Source: Flaviaestuariibacter flavus
GTDB taxonomy: Bacteria > Bacteroidota > Bacteroidia > Chitinophagales > Chitinophagaceae
Length of the DNA: 64,000 nt
Assembly (NCBI RefSeq): GCF_004337505.1
Contig: NZ_SJZI01000009.1
Location: 39,435 to 103,434, forward strand
Reading direction: 5' to 3'
The first letter of the stretch is position 1, and each line of letters begins with the position of its first letter. The notes under the pieces are model-generated. The model ran no database searches, was not told the origin of the DNA, and saw only the letters and a list, made by a program, of their open reading frames with translations. The position numbers were made by a program, and so were the translations under genes. This document shows, piece by piece, positions 6,932-15,998 of the stretch.

Positions 6932-7693
6932 TCAGCTCCCTGGCCGGGTGTTCCCACCAGCGCGTTTACCCTCGTCGTAGTGCTCGCGCAGGTCCACCGG
7001 CGGCTGCTTCGTCTTGTGCGTCCGCATCTGCAGGATGTCGACGAAAAGCGCGAAGGCCATCGAGAAATAGATATAGCCTTTCGGGATATGGAAGCCGAGG
7101 CCCTCACCCATCAGCGACACGCCGATGAGCATCAGGAAGGAGAGCGCCAGCATCTTGAAGGCCGGGTGCCTGTTGATGAATGCGCTGATGGGCCCGGAGG
7201 CGAACAGCATGATGGAAACAGTAACGATCACCGCTACGTACATGATCCACAGCTCGTCTACCATACCCACGGCGGTGATGATGGAATCAACCGAAAACAC
7301 CAGGTCGAGGATGAGGATCTGGGCGATCACGCCTTTGAAAGAATGCGCCTTGATGTTTTTGGAAGTATCACCTTCCTCGCCTTCGGTCTTATGCCAGATC
7401 TCCTTCGAGGATTTGTAAATGAGAAAAAGCCCGCCGGAGATAAGGATCAGGTCCTTGCCGGAGATGCCTTGCCCGAACACGACGAACAGGTCGCCCTCCA
7501 GCTTCAGGATGATGGAGATGAGGCCCAGCAGCACGAGGCGCAACACCATGGCGAGGAGGAGGCCAAGGCGCCGGGCCTTCTGTTGCTGCTCTTTGGGCAG
7601 CCGCGCCGCAACGATCGAAATAAAGATCACGTTGTCGAGACCGAGCACGACCTCCAGCAGGATAAGCGTCAGCAAGGCAATGACTTGTTCCAT
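6932..7693 (-). CDS. TerC-family integral membrane protein
   Basis: A 253-residue polytopic membrane protein. TerC hallmarks are EVVLGLDNVIFISI in the first helix and LDLVFSVDSIITAVGM in the middle, each carrying acidic residues in membrane helices, with about seven hydrophobic segments in all. Family members are implicated in metal (manganese/calcium) export or metalation of secreted enzymes and in tellurite resistance; the precise substrate here is inferred only. The C-terminal tail is charged (HKTKQPPVDLREHYDEGKR). It sits beside corA on the same strand but is separated by 80 bp, so joint metal-ion handling is plausible. Confidence 0.9.
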   Translation of the reverse strand: MEQVIALLTLILLEVVLGLDNVIFISIVAARLPKEQQQKARRLGLLLAMVLRLVLLGLISIILKLEGDLFVVFGQGISGKDLILISGGLFLIYKSSKEIWHKTEGEEGDTSKNIKAHSFKGVIAQILILDLVFSVDSIITAVGMVDELWIMYVAVIVTVSIMLFASGPISAFINRHPAFKMLALSFLMLIGVSLMGEGLGFHIPKGYIYFSMAFALFVDILQMRTHKTKQPPVDLREHYDEGKRAGGNTRPGS

Positions 7694-7773
7694 AAGTGCA
7701 AAGATTGCGCTAGGGCATCAATAAGGGTGCCGTGCTAACGGGAAGCCCTGTACGCAGTAACCCCGTGCGCTGC

Positions 7774-8730
7774 CTACAGCCAGCGCTTCCGCTTAAAGAT
7801 CCACAGGAAGAGCAGCGAGGCCAGCACCATCAATGCCAGCGCAAAGGCGTAGCCGCCGCGCCACTGCAGCTCGGGCATATGCCGGAAGTTCATGCCGTAG
7901 ATGGAGGCGATGAGCGTGGGTGGCATGAACACCACCGTCACCACCGTAAAGATCTTGATCACTTTGTTCTGCTCGATATTGACGAGACCGAGGAAGGTGT
8001 TCTGCAGGTATTCGAGGCGCTCGAAGTTGAACTGGGTATGCTGCAGGATGGAGCCGATATCTTTCATGATGATGCGCAGGCGCTCTTTGTCGTCGGCGTC
8101 GATGTTGCGGCTTTTGACAAGGGCCGACACGAGGCGCTGCTTGTCTACGATGCTTTCACGCGCCTGGATGGTGCTTTCCTGCAGCTCGGTGATATCGATA
8201 AGCACCTGCTCCTTGAAGGAGCGCTCTTTGGTGAGCTTGCGGCTGATATCGGTGGTGAGGCGCATGCTGTATTCGATGAAGTCGGCGTCGAGGTCGATCT
8301 GGAACTCGATGACGGTCAGCAGCAGGAAGATGCCATCGATGCCCCTGGGCGAGCGCAGGCTTTTAAGCCGTTTCACGGTAAGGGCGAAGGAGCGCAGGTC
8401 GGCATCGCGCAGTGTAAACAGAACCCCTTTCTGCAGGATGAAGGACACCTGGTCGGTGACGATGGTGTGGTTGGCATACAGGATGAACGTGTTGTTGCCC
8501 TCGGTGTAATCCTCGTCTTCAAAAAAGCGTGAAGAGCTTTCGATCTCGGCTGCCTCCTGGCGGGTGAAGAGCTCCACGCCGAACTGCTGCTCCACCATGG
8601 CCTTCTCCTGCGCCGATGCGCCCTGCAGGTCAACCCACACGATCCGGTCGCAGCCCTCGGGCTGCAGGCTCCCGGGTCCTTTTTCCCAGGTCAGCCTACC
8701 TTGCTTGTTGATATAGAAAAGTCGGATCAT
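7774..8730 (-). CDS. corA: CorA-family Mg2+/divalent cation transporter
   Basis: A 318-residue protein with a long cytoplasmic N-terminal alpha/beta domain (LFYINKQGRL, VWVDLQGA), a helical stalk (residues about 130-250) and two C-terminal transmembrane helices. The signature YGMNF follows the first helix (PTLIASIYGMNFRHMPELQW), the CorA selectivity motif; the protein ends FLWIFKRKRWL with the basic tail. Works as a pentameric inner membrane channel importing Mg2+ or Co2+/Ni2+. A TAnnTTTG box lies about 26 bp upstream of the ATG. Confidence 0.92.
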   Translation of the reverse strand: MIRLFYINKQGRLTWEKGPGSLQPEGCDRIVWVDLQGASAQEKAMVEQQFGVELFTRQEAAEIESSSRFFEDEDYTEGNNTFILYANHTIVTDQVSFILQKGVLFTLRDADLRSFALTVKRLKSLRSPRGIDGIFLLLTVIEFQIDLDADFIEYSMRLTTDISRKLTKERSFKEQVLIDITELQESTIQARESIVDKQRLVSALVKSRNIDADDKERLRIIMKDIGSILQHTQFNFERLEYLQNTFLGLVNIEQNKVIKIFTVVTVVFMPPTLIASIYGMNFRHMPELQWRGGYAFALALMVLASLLFLWIFKRKRWL

Positions 8731-8755
8731 AGCCTATGGCGCCTGCGGCGGCGGC

Positions 8756-8763
8756 CAAAGATA
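8756..8763 (-). promoter_or_regulatory. Bacteroidota -7 box of corA
   Basis: On the minus strand TATCTTTG fits the TAnnTTTG consensus 26 bp upstream of the corA ATG. A convincing -33 TTTG is not seen. Confidence 0.45.
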
Positions 8764-8812
8764 GCCTGTCGTAAGCTTTCGTACTGCTGACCAAAAGGCG
8801 GCGGCACCGGCC

Positions 8813-8820
8813 TACATTTG
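8813..8820 (+). promoter_or_regulatory. Bacteroidota -7 box
   Basis: TACATTTG fits TAnnTTTG and lies 83 bp before the small gene at 8903. Confidence 0.35.
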
Positions 8821-8902
8821 CATCGCCCGGCAATATGCTTATCTTAGATGCCCAAACCCGGCGCTCGTGTCACCGGCCCCGGTTCAAAAAATCAAAACCC
8901 AG

Positions 8903-9133
8903 ATGATCAGCTATCCCCTGCTCTATTCGCTCAACGACGGCACCCGTGTGGAAGTAAACCCTGTTCTTGATGGCGAGGCTTTTATGTTCAGCCTCGACAA
9001 ACCCGACGCCGAGCCCGAATCTTTTGTATGGGCACCTCCCGGCTCCAAGAGCAGCCACATGAATTACGAATCGGCGCTTTCGGCCAACGAAATGGAAGCG
9101 CTCCAGAATTTCCTGAAACAACAACGTTCCTGA
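8903..9133 (+). CDS. Small hypothetical protein
   Basis: A 76-residue soluble protein, MISYPLLYSLNDGTRVEVNP with body AFMFSLDKPDAEPESFVW and C-terminal helix LSANEMEALQNFLKQQRS. The frame is open further upstream to 8867, but that part is not protein-like and the ATG at 8903 gives a tidy beta-rich start. No family recognised. The reverse-strand frame over the same DNA looks like a shadow. Confidence 0.6.
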   Translation: MISYPLLYSLNDGTRVEVNPVLDGEAFMFSLDKPDAEPESFVWAPPGSKSSHMNYESALSANEMEALQNFLKQQRS

Positions 9134-9214
9134 CCGATCCGGCACTACGTCATTTTATTCCGGCATAGCGCACGAGGGCTGCCGGCGCATCCGCCTGCGC
9201 GCGGGTTGCGCCCG

Positions 9215-9682
9215 TCAGCGGGCGGCCTTCGCGCAATCCACGGGTTCCCAGCGTTCCTCGCTCAGAAACTGAACCGACCCGGGATGCGCGTAACGCACCG
9301 TGTCGCCGGAGTTCTCCATAGGGCCCACGCCCCGTACGAGGCCATTGCCCTCGCGGCGGAAGAAAATCTCCATAACGCTGCTGCTGCCTTCTGATTCAAA
9401 CACGTATATCAGGCGGTATACATTACCCGTAACCTTGCCGGTGACGGTGCCGCGGCTGCTGTCTTTTTCATAATTGTCGAAGCCGAGGTCGCCGCTGAGG
9501 TCGGCGCCGTTGCGCTGCAGGCGCAGGGAGAAGGTGTCGCGTCCCTGCACGCGGCGGTAGCAGGTTTCGCCGTCGGCAGGCGCCGCGGCCCTGGTTGTCT
9601 CGGTAGTCTTTTTTTTGTTGTTGTTGTCGTTGCCGGAGCAGGCCGCCAGCAACAGGAGCAGCAGGAAGGTGAGGTTACGCAT
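9215..9682 (-). CDS. Putative lipoprotein
   Basis: A 155-residue protein with a lipoprotein signal peptide MRNLTFLLLLLLAACSGNDN; the lipobox is LAAC with Cys15. A polar Asn/Lys/Thr linker follows, then a beta-rich domain (GETCYRRVQGRDTFSLRLQR, GTVTGKVTGNVYRLIYVFE) ending CAKAAR. Two further Cys residues could form a disulphide. Likely anchored to the periplasmic face of the outer membrane. Function unknown. Confidence 0.75.
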   Translation of the reverse strand: MRNLTFLLLLLLAACSGNDNNNKKKTTETTRAAAPADGETCYRRVQGRDTFSLRLQRNGADLSGDLGFDNYEKDSSRGTVTGKVTGNVYRLIYVFESEGSSSVMEIFFRREGNGLVRGVGPMENSGDTVRYAHPGSVQFLSEERWEPVDCAKAAR

Positions 9683-9801
9683 GACGCTTTTTGCCAGCCG
9701 CTCAAATTACCGTGCCAGTACGCCCGTTGGCGCCCGGCAACCCATGCACTGTTTGGTGCAACCCGGCGCCTTCTGTACCGGTGCCCGCGCGGGCAATGCC
9801 G

Positions 9802-9809
9802 TAGCTTTG
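9802..9809 (+). promoter_or_regulatory. Bacteroidota -7 box directly before an ATG
   Basis: TAGCTTTG matches TAnnTTTG and ends four bases before the ATG at 9814, so the transcript would be leaderless or nearly so. Confidence 0.45.
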
Positions 9810-9813
9810 AGGG

Positions 9814-11076
9814 ATGCAGCTGCTCCAGCAAATCGCCGCCACCTATAAGCGTTCCTTTTCAGGCCTCAGCCGCGAAACCTGGCTGCTGGCCACCGTCATC
9901 CTCATCAACCGCTGCGGCTTCATGGCCGTGCCTTTTATGAGCCTTTACGTAACGCAGCACCTGCACCGCAGCACCGGCGAGGCCGGGCTGATCATCGCCT
10001 TGTTTGGCGTCGGCTCCGTGGCCGGGGCGGCAACGGGCGGCTTTCTCACCGACCGTTTCGGACCCAAGCCGGTGCAGATCGGCGCGCTGGTGACGGGTGG
10101 CGCACTCTTCCTGCTCTTCTCCTCCATCACTCATTTCGGCACGCTCTGCGCGCTTGCGCTGGTGATCGCCTTTTTCACCGAGTCGTTCCGTCCCGCCAAC
10201 TTCGCGGCCACGCATACCTATGCGCGCCCGGGCACCAACACGCGCTCCTACGCCCTCAACCGGCTGGCGATGAATATCGGGTGGGCCGTAGGCTCCGGCC
10301 TCGGCGGGGTGCTGGCTTCGATCAACTACCGCCTGCTTTTTCTTGTCGACGGCGGCATCAGCATTATCGCCGGCGGCGCGATCCTGCTGCTGCTTCCGGC
10401 CGTACGCCCGCAGCTGAAAAAGCGCAAGGCCGGCGCCGCGCCGGTGCGCCGCCCCTGGCAGGACGCGATCTTCCTGCGCTTCATGACGGTGACCACCTTG
10501 TTTGCCACCTGCTTCTTTCTCATGTTCCGCATCGGGCCCGTGTTTTTCAAAGAGCGCTGGGGACTCAACGAATCGGTGATCGGGCTGCTGCTGGGGCTCA
10601 ACGGAGTTATCATCGCGCTCTTCGAGATGGTGCTCACCGCCCGCCTCGAAAAGCGGCCGCGGCCACTGCGCTTCGCCATGGCGGGAGCCCTGCTGCTGGG
10701 TGCCGCCTACCTGTTTCTCGCCCTTCCGGCCTCGGCAGCGCTCCTGGCTGGTACTGTGTCAATGTTGCTTTTTACCGTAGGAGAAATGTTTGCGCTGCCC
10801 TTTCTCAACAGCTTCGTACTTGGCCGCGCCGACGAATCAAACCGCGGTCAATATGCCGCGGGTTATACGCTTTGCTGGAGCTGCGCCCAGGTGATCGGGC
10901 CGGCGGGCGGCTTTTTCCTGGCCGAGCACTGGGGCTACGGCACGCTGTGGCTCCTGCTGACGCTGCTGCTGGCCGGCGCGGCCTGGGGCTACGGCCGTGT
11001 GCAGCAGCACTCCACGTCGGAACAGGCTTTAGCTACTTTGGCGGTGGAGGCCGAAGCGCAGCCGCAGGGCGTGTAA
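9814..11076 (+). CDS. Major facilitator superfamily transporter
   Basis: A 420-residue inner membrane permease with about twelve hydrophobic segments. The MFS loop 2-3 signature is seen as GGFLTDRFGPKPVQIG at about residue 70, following an N-terminal cytoplasmic helix. The central loop between the two six-helix halves is basic (RPQLKKRKAGAAPVRRPW). The layout resembles small drug/metabolite exporters of the MdtH/YceL type, but no substrate can be assigned. Monocistronic, convergent with the following minus-strand gene (17 bp between stops). Confidence 0.88.
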   Translation: MQLLQQIAATYKRSFSGLSRETWLLATVILINRCGFMAVPFMSLYVTQHLHRSTGEAGLIIALFGVGSVAGAATGGFLTDRFGPKPVQIGALVTGGALFLLFSSITHFGTLCALALVIAFFTESFRPANFAATHTYARPGTNTRSYALNRLAMNIGWAVGSGLGGVLASINYRLLFLVDGGISIIAGGAILLLLPAVRPQLKKRKAGAAPVRRPWQDAIFLRFMTVTTLFATCFFLMFRIGPVFFKERWGLNESVIGLLLGLNGVIIALFEMVLTARLEKRPRPLRFAMAGALLLGAAYLFLALPASAALLAGTVSMLLFTVGEMFALPFLNSFVLGRADESNRGQYAAGYTLCWSCAQVIGPAGGFFLAEHWGYGTLWLLLTLLLAGAAWGYGRVQQHSTSEQALATLAVEAEAQPQGV

Positions 11077-11093
11077 GACCGGCAGCATAAGCT

Positions 11094-13469
11094 TCACCGC
11101 CGGTAGTCGCGGATAAAGGCGGCGTACACCTGGCACTCCGCCACCAGGTCGTTGAAATAGGCGGCGTCCACGCCCTGGCGGCGCAAGGCCTGTTCGCCCG
11201 GCATCCGGAAGGGCGCCCGCTTGCTTTCATCGATCCCGGCCACGGCGGCGAGGTAGTCGAGCCAGCGCCGGTCGCACTGCTGCATCATGTAATAGCAAAA
11301 GGTTTTAAGGCGCCGGTCGGTGGCATGGCGCCACCCGGTTTCATAATAAGCCCGGGCCTTTTTGCAGCCGTAGTAATCGTCGTTTTCAGCGCTTCGTTGC
11401 ACCCGGGCGGTTCGGTAGGGGTTGCCCTCCAGTTCGTACATCGACCGGTATTGGCGGGTAGCCAGCCACGACTTCCCATGATAGCTCATATTAAACCAGG
11501 CATTGCCCAGCTCCAGCGCCGCCCGTGCCGGCTGGATACCGCGCTGCAATTCGCGCTCACGCCGCAGCAGCCCGCGCACCAGGTCGGGCTTCGTCATCGG
11601 GTAAAGACGGTCGCGCTCCTCGTTCTTCTCGAAAAGGTTTACGTAAAAGGGGTCGCCGAGGTAGTAGTCATCATAGGGATAGCGGTGCCAATAGCTTTCC
11701 GGTATGGCTTTCAACACGGGCAATGCTTCGGCGGGGCGCTGCCGGCGGAGATACCAGGAAGCTTTGTAATCGAGGAGGCGGTTGCGATCCCAGTAGCCGT
11801 GGCTGCTGTCGGGCCGCGCCTCCAGGTACATGTCTTCGGGCGAGCGGAAGGGCGCCCGGGTAACGAAGCGCTCGAAAGCCGATTTGCGGGCCCGGTCCAG
11901 CACGGCGATCATCGCATCGTAATCGGCGGGAAGCGCCTCCTCCCCTACAAACTGGTACACACCTTTGTAGCTGCTGATGGGCAGCTCACCCAGCGCGCGG
12001 TTGGTTTGCGACAGCAACAGGAGCCCGCGCACCCGGTCGCCGCGGGCCATCAGCTTGCGGGCCGTGTAAAGTACCAGCTGGTTGCGCAGGATGTCGGGAT
12101 CGGTGACACCGAGGCTGCTGTCGGAAGCCGTAGCCAGGCGCATAAAGCGCCTTTCCGTTTCGGGCCCGAAGTCCTCTTCGAGGTCGAGCAACAGGCGACT
12201 CACCGCAACCTGCGTGCGCAGCTTACGCGGCAATCCCCTCACGCTTTCGGCAAGGCGCAGCTCGCTTCGGGCGCGGCTCCTGTTGCGCAGCAGCAGCGAC
12301 AGGTGGGCATCGTAAAGATGCAGCAGCACGCGTTCATTACCGCGCACATCGCGGGCCGCGTCCCGTAGAAATACGGCCAGCGACATTGCATAGGAAATGT
12401 CTCTGCGGCGGTTGCTTTCGAGGTCGGGAACAAGAAAGCGGTCGTTGTTATAATCATAGTCAGGCTGCGGCCCGGTAGCCGACCAGCCGAAATCGCTCGT
12501 TTTGCTGGTGAGCAGCCAGTCTTCGATCTTGTTGATCTCACGCAGCAGCAGGAAAGACAGGTCGCGGTGGTGCCGCTCCAGTGCGCGGATACGCTTTATA
12601 TCGCCGAGGGCGCGGCCGCGGTTGTTGAAGGCGCGCATGGCCAGCACCGTGGCCTGCTCCTGCCGGCTGCCGGCCATTGCGAGGACAGCGTCGGCGTCTT
12701 CTGATCGAAAGTGGATGAGGCAGTTGCTGCGCCGGTAGCCGCCCGCGAACGCTTTTGCAAACAGGTACCCACGCGCCGGCCCGCTTCGCTGCAGCGCCAG
12801 CTGGTACAGTGCCGCGGCCTTCACCCAGCTGTTGCCGGGCCCCGGCGCCACCCACGCATCGTACAACTGCTGCTGCGCGAGTGTATCGCGGCTGAAGCCA
12901 AGCACGCGGATGCCCTGGAAGGCGCAGCGCAGCTGCAGGAAAGGGCTTTTCGATTTATGATGCAGGTCGCGCAGTGCGGCCGCCACGGAGGCCGCGCTTA
13001 CATTGGGGCCTTGCTCCTCCCAGGGATCGGGGTTGGCTGCGATGGACTCAACTTCTTTCGATAGTTGCATATAGCGAAGCGCATCTTCATGCCCCTGCGT
13101 TTGCAGCCAGCGCAGGAAGCTGTTGGTGGCGGCATCGTCCGGTCCGCCGGGAAAGTCATCCGGATCGGTGTGATTAAGGATCGTATCGATGGCGGACAGC
13201 GTAACACCGGGCCCGGTTTCGGCGCGCCACTCCGCCAGGTTCTGCGCCAGGTCGGGGCGGGCGGCCTGTTCGAGATCATCGTGGTACAAGTAGGTGGAAG
13301 CGAAATAAAAAGGCGACAGGTCGGGCGCCTCCACGATGTCGGGCTGCAGCAGCCAGAAGCGGTAGGTGCCCGGCCATACGCTGAAGCCGCAGGCCCGCGC
13401 CGTGCGCTTGGGAAGCAGCAGGGCAAGCAGGCTAGCGGAAAGAAGCGTAAACCGCAGAAAGGGTGTCAT
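11094..13469 (-). CDS. Large exported protein of unknown function
   Basis: A 791-residue protein from ATG 13469 with a signal peptide MTPFLRFTLLSASLLALLLP; cleavage likely near ARA-CGF. The mature N-terminus CGFSVWPGTYRFWLLQPDIV is followed by an aromatic-rich segment and a long, mostly helical body with TPR-like spacing (ALYQLALQRSGPARGYLFAKAF; ASWYLRRQRPAEALPVLKAI; AALELGNAWFNMSYHGKSW). I do not recognise the family. It overlaps the lipoprotein gene upstream by 38 bp, so the two are probably translated as a pair and act in the envelope. Frame also open to 13505, but the signal peptide begins at 13469. Confidence 0.8.
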   Translation of the reverse strand: MTPFLRFTLLSASLLALLLPKRTARACGFSVWPGTYRFWLLQPDIVEAPDLSPFYFASTYLYHDDLEQAARPDLAQNLAEWRAETGPGVTLSAIDTILNHTDPDDFPGGPDDAATNSFLRWLQTQGHEDALRYMQLSKEVESIAANPDPWEEQGPNVSAASVAAALRDLHHKSKSPFLQLRCAFQGIRVLGFSRDTLAQQQLYDAWVAPGPGNSWVKAAALYQLALQRSGPARGYLFAKAFAGGYRRSNCLIHFRSEDADAVLAMAGSRQEQATVLAMRAFNNRGRALGDIKRIRALERHHRDLSFLLLREINKIEDWLLTSKTSDFGWSATGPQPDYDYNNDRFLVPDLESNRRRDISYAMSLAVFLRDAARDVRGNERVLLHLYDAHLSLLLRNRSRARSELRLAESVRGLPRKLRTQVAVSRLLLDLEEDFGPETERRFMRLATASDSSLGVTDPDILRNQLVLYTARKLMARGDRVRGLLLLSQTNRALGELPISSYKGVYQFVGEEALPADYDAMIAVLDRARKSAFERFVTRAPFRSPEDMYLEARPDSSHGYWDRNRLLDYKASWYLRRQRPAEALPVLKAIPESYWHRYPYDDYYLGDPFYVNLFEKNEERDRLYPMTKPDLVRGLLRRERELQRGIQPARAALELGNAWFNMSYHGKSWLATRQYRSMYELEGNPYRTARVQRSAENDDYYGCKKARAYYETGWRHATDRRLKTFCYYMMQQCDRRWLDYLAAVAGIDESKRAPFRMPGEQALRRQGVDAAYFNDLVAECQVYAAFIRDYRR

Positions 13470-14535
13470 GACCGTAGTGTTTGATCTCGTTTTCGGAAAG
13501 CTCAAAAAGGGCTACGCTGTACCTGCGCGTGTTCACCGCCGTTTGCGCCAGCGCCGCCGCCGCCCGCAGGTCGGCAACCGAGGTCTGCTCCACCTTCAGC
13601 TCGTCGCCGGGACGGAGGTAGATATCGTTGAAGACGGTGTCTTGCGTCACGGCATAAAAAGGCCCGCCTTTATGGGTGACAAAGGAGAGCGCGCGCACCT
13701 TTTCTTCGTCGAGGCTGTTCTGGATGCCATAGAATTTTCCCTTGCGGAAGATGAGCGTCCAGGAAAAGGCCGGGAGCGCCATATCGAGCGGCAGCGGGTA
13801 GCGCGCCGCTCCGTCGAAATAAGCGGCTGCTTTTTTCTCGTCGAAGATGGAAGAGCCCGGCCCGTAGCGCGTAGGATCGCTGATATTGTAGATCATGAGC
13901 ATGCCGCGATTGACGGGCGGCACGCCGGTTTTGCTAAAGTGCTTGTACTGGTGCAGGCGGATTGTGGCCGAAAGCCGGATGCTGTCGGGCACCTGGCGCC
14001 GCAGGGCGCGCAGGAACGCGAAGTAGGCCGGAGCTGTCGCCACGGTCCAGTCGCAGTCGACCTGCACCTCGCGCGGCCGGATGGCCCCGCCCCAGCCGCG
14101 CAGGTAGTGGCGGTCTTCGTATTGGAGGTCGATGGCGTCGAGCCCCGGCAGGCAGCGCCGCGCCACGCGCCGGGCCAGCAGCGATACAGCTTCGACGGTA
14201 TCGATCTGCTCAAACACTTTGTTGGTGATGAACACGACGGGCACAAACTGTGGATTGACACTGTCGTAGAGCCGCAACTGTTCCTTCAATTTCTCGGGGC
14301 TGCCTTCCGACATCGGCACGGCGCCCTGCACCGGGTCCCAGTCCACGTCGAGCTGACGCACGTACAGCTTTTGCAGCCCGGTCTTTTTTACGAAATGGCG
14401 CTCCGAAGCCTCGGGCTCGCTGCTGCGCCAGTAATAGTAAGCACGGGTTACCTGCGACCGCTCGCGGCAGGAGGTGAAAATTGCCAGGAAAAAGAGGAGG
14501 AAAGCAGTGGTGGGCCGGGCCCGGGGAGGTTCCAT
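13432..14535 (-). CDS. Exported lipoprotein of unknown function, possible TIM-barrel fold
   Basis: A 367-residue protein from ATG 14535: MEPPRARPTTAFLLFFLAIF and then TSC, a lipobox with Cys near residue 23. The body begins TRAYYYWRSSEPEASERHF and has repeated beta-alpha units (LYVRQLDVDW, VPVVFITNKVF, GLDAIDLQYEDRHYLRGW, VQVDCDWTVATAPAYFAFL, SIRLSATIRLHQYKHF, MLMIYNI), which look like a TIM barrel; DUF3142-like proteins have such a layout, but this is only a resemblance. It overlaps the 791-residue exported protein gene downstream, suggesting they function together. An ATG five codons upstream is the alternative start. Confidence 0.75.
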   Translation of the reverse strand: MEPPRARPTTAFLLFFLAIFTSCRERSQVTRAYYYWRSSEPEASERHFVKKTGLQKLYVRQLDVDWDPVQGAVPMSEGSPEKLKEQLRLYDSVNPQFVPVVFITNKVFEQIDTVEAVSLLARRVARRCLPGLDAIDLQYEDRHYLRGWGGAIRPREVQVDCDWTVATAPAYFAFLRALRRQVPDSIRLSATIRLHQYKHFSKTGVPPVNRGMLMIYNISDPTRYGPGSSIFDEKKAAAYFDGAARYPLPLDMALPAFSWTLIFRKGKFYGIQNSLDEEKVRALSFVTHKGGPFYAVTQDTVFNDIYLRPGDELKVEQTSVADLRAAAALAQTAVNTRRYSVALFELSENEIKHYGHDTLSAVYASFR

Positions 14536-14656
14536 AAAACACCGCTGCAATTTTGAATGCGGGCGGCAATCCTAATGTACGATGGCAGAATCGCCGCCTC
14601 CAAATACGAACACGTTAAAGCGTTCTTAAAACCGAAAGCATCTGTAGTTTTACGGT

Positions 14657-14812
14657 ATGCCGGTGATTTTGCTGTATACCCGCAGGCCGGGCGCACTTTT
14701 CATCCTCCTGCTGCTTCCCCTGCTGTTTCTCTGGAGCCTGTTCTTCGAAAAGGAGCCGGACATCCCTTCCGTGGAAGAGCAGGAGCGCCTGCGGCGGGAG
14801 CGTGCTGAATAG
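14657..14812 (+). CDS. 51-residue single-TM protein
   Basis: MPVILLYTRRPGALFILLLL continues into PLLFLWSLFF, one long hydrophobic helix, followed by an acidic-then-basic tail EKEPDIPSVEEQERLRRERAE. Probably inner membrane. It lies 39 bp before the flavin oxidoreductase gene on the same strand. No family recognised. Confidence 0.5.
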   Translation: MPVILLYTRRPGALFILLLLPLLFLWSLFFEKEPDIPSVEEQERLRRERAE

Positions 14813-14851
14813 ATACATCGTTCCGGCCCGCTCCTTGCATCCGGACCTGCC

Positions 14852-15817
14852 ATGATCGGCTACCAGGCATCCCACGAGCAATTTAGTCCCTCTCAACTGC
14901 TGCGCTACGTACAGCTGGCCGAAGCGGCCGGCTTTACCTCGGTCAACAGCTCCGACCATTTCTTTCCGTGGAGCCGCGCGCAGGGCCAGAGCGGCTTTGC
15001 CTTCTCCTGGCTGGGCGCGGCTCTTGCCACCACCACACTTTCCTTCACATCGGTGTGCGCCCCCGGGCAGCGCTACCATCCCGCTATCGTGGCGCAGGCG
15101 GTGGCGACGCTGGCCGAGCTCTTTCCGGGCCGCTACGACGTGGCGCTCGGCTCGGGTGAAGCGCTCAACGAGCGGATCACCGGCGCACCCTGGCCGCCGA
15201 AGGCGGAACGCAATGTGCGCCTCGGCGAGTGCGCGGCGATCATCCGCGCGCTGCTGCAGGGCAAAGAAGTAACGCACCATGGCACCGTGACCGTAGAAGG
15301 CGCCCGCCTGTATACGGTCCCGGCAGCGCAGCCCCGCCTTTTTGCCGCGGCGCTGTCGCCCGAGACGGCAGGAATCGTGGCTGCCTGGGCCGACGGGCTC
15401 ATCACCGTGCGGCAGGAATACAGCCGCATGCGGGCAGTGCTGGATGCGTTCCGCAGCAACGGCGGCGATGGGAAACCGGCCTGCGTAAAGGTCGACCTCT
15501 CCTACGCCGCCACCGATGCCGCCGCGTTGCAGGGCGCATGGGAGCAGTGGCGCAACAATATCTTCTCCGGCACCGTGCTGGGCGAATTGAGCACCGTGGC
15601 GCAGTTCGATGCCCTCGGCGACCTGGTGCAGCCCGAAGAGGTGAAAGAAAAGGTGCTCGTCTCGTCGAGCCTGGAGGAGCATGCCGATGCCATCGCATCA
15701 TTGAAGGAGCTTGGCTTTGAACGGATCATCCTCCACAACGTAAACCGGGAGCAGGAGCGGTTTATTGAGGATTTCGCGGCGAAGGTGCTGCCGCAGTTCA
15801 ATGCGCGAATGCGGTAA
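14852..15817 (+). CDS. LLM-class flavin-dependent oxidoreductase (probable non-F420 type)
   Basis: A 321-residue luciferase-like TIM-barrel oxidoreductase. It starts MIGYQASHEQFSPSQLLRYV, with SSDHFFPW, the conserved barrel strand FTSVCAPGQRYHPAIVAQA and FPGRYDVALGSGEALNE typical of F420-dependent glucose-6-phosphate dehydrogenase relatives; Bacteroidota versions are thought to use FMN. The end HADAIASLKELGFERIILHNV is the usual last barrel helix/strand. Substrate unknown. Cytoplasmic. Follows a tiny membrane gene by 39 bp. Confidence 0.87.
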   Translation: MIGYQASHEQFSPSQLLRYVQLAEAAGFTSVNSSDHFFPWSRAQGQSGFAFSWLGAALATTTLSFTSVCAPGQRYHPAIVAQAVATLAELFPGRYDVALGSGEALNERITGAPWPPKAERNVRLGECAAIIRALLQGKEVTHHGTVTVEGARLYTVPAAQPRLFAAALSPETAGIVAAWADGLITVRQEYSRMRAVLDAFRSNGGDGKPACVKVDLSYAATDAAALQGAWEQWRNNIFSGTVLGELSTVAQFDALGDLVQPEEVKEKVLVSSSLEEHADAIASLKELGFERIILHNVNREQERFIEDFAAKVLPQFNARMR

Positions 15818-15912
15818 TGTGGTAAAGCAGCGCCGAAAGAGGACCGACATATTATTTACAATGCGACGGTGGCTTATCCGCCACCGTCTGATATTATCAC
15901 ATTACCACATTC
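15813..15912. repeat. Nested inverted repeats after the oxidoreductase gene
   Basis: An inner hairpin GACGGTGGC/GCCACCGTC (about 15864-15888) is enclosed by outer arms AATGTGGTAA (about 15815) and TTACCACATT (about 15902). The inner hairpin may act as a terminator though no clear T-tract follows. Confidence 0.5.
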
Positions 15913-15974
15913 CCTAATGCCGCCTATCTTTGCGCCCACCCGTTGGGTTAACCTTTCCTTAACCCTTTGGCGGC

Positions 15975-15982
15975 TACTTTTG
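15975..15982 (+). promoter_or_regulatory. Bacteroidota -7 box of the beta-barrel gene
   Basis: TACTTTTG fits TAnnTTTG 16 bp before the ATG at 15999. A second candidate, TATCTTTG, lies at 15925-15932. Confidence 0.4.
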
Positions 15983-15998
15983 ATTTTTAACCTGATTT

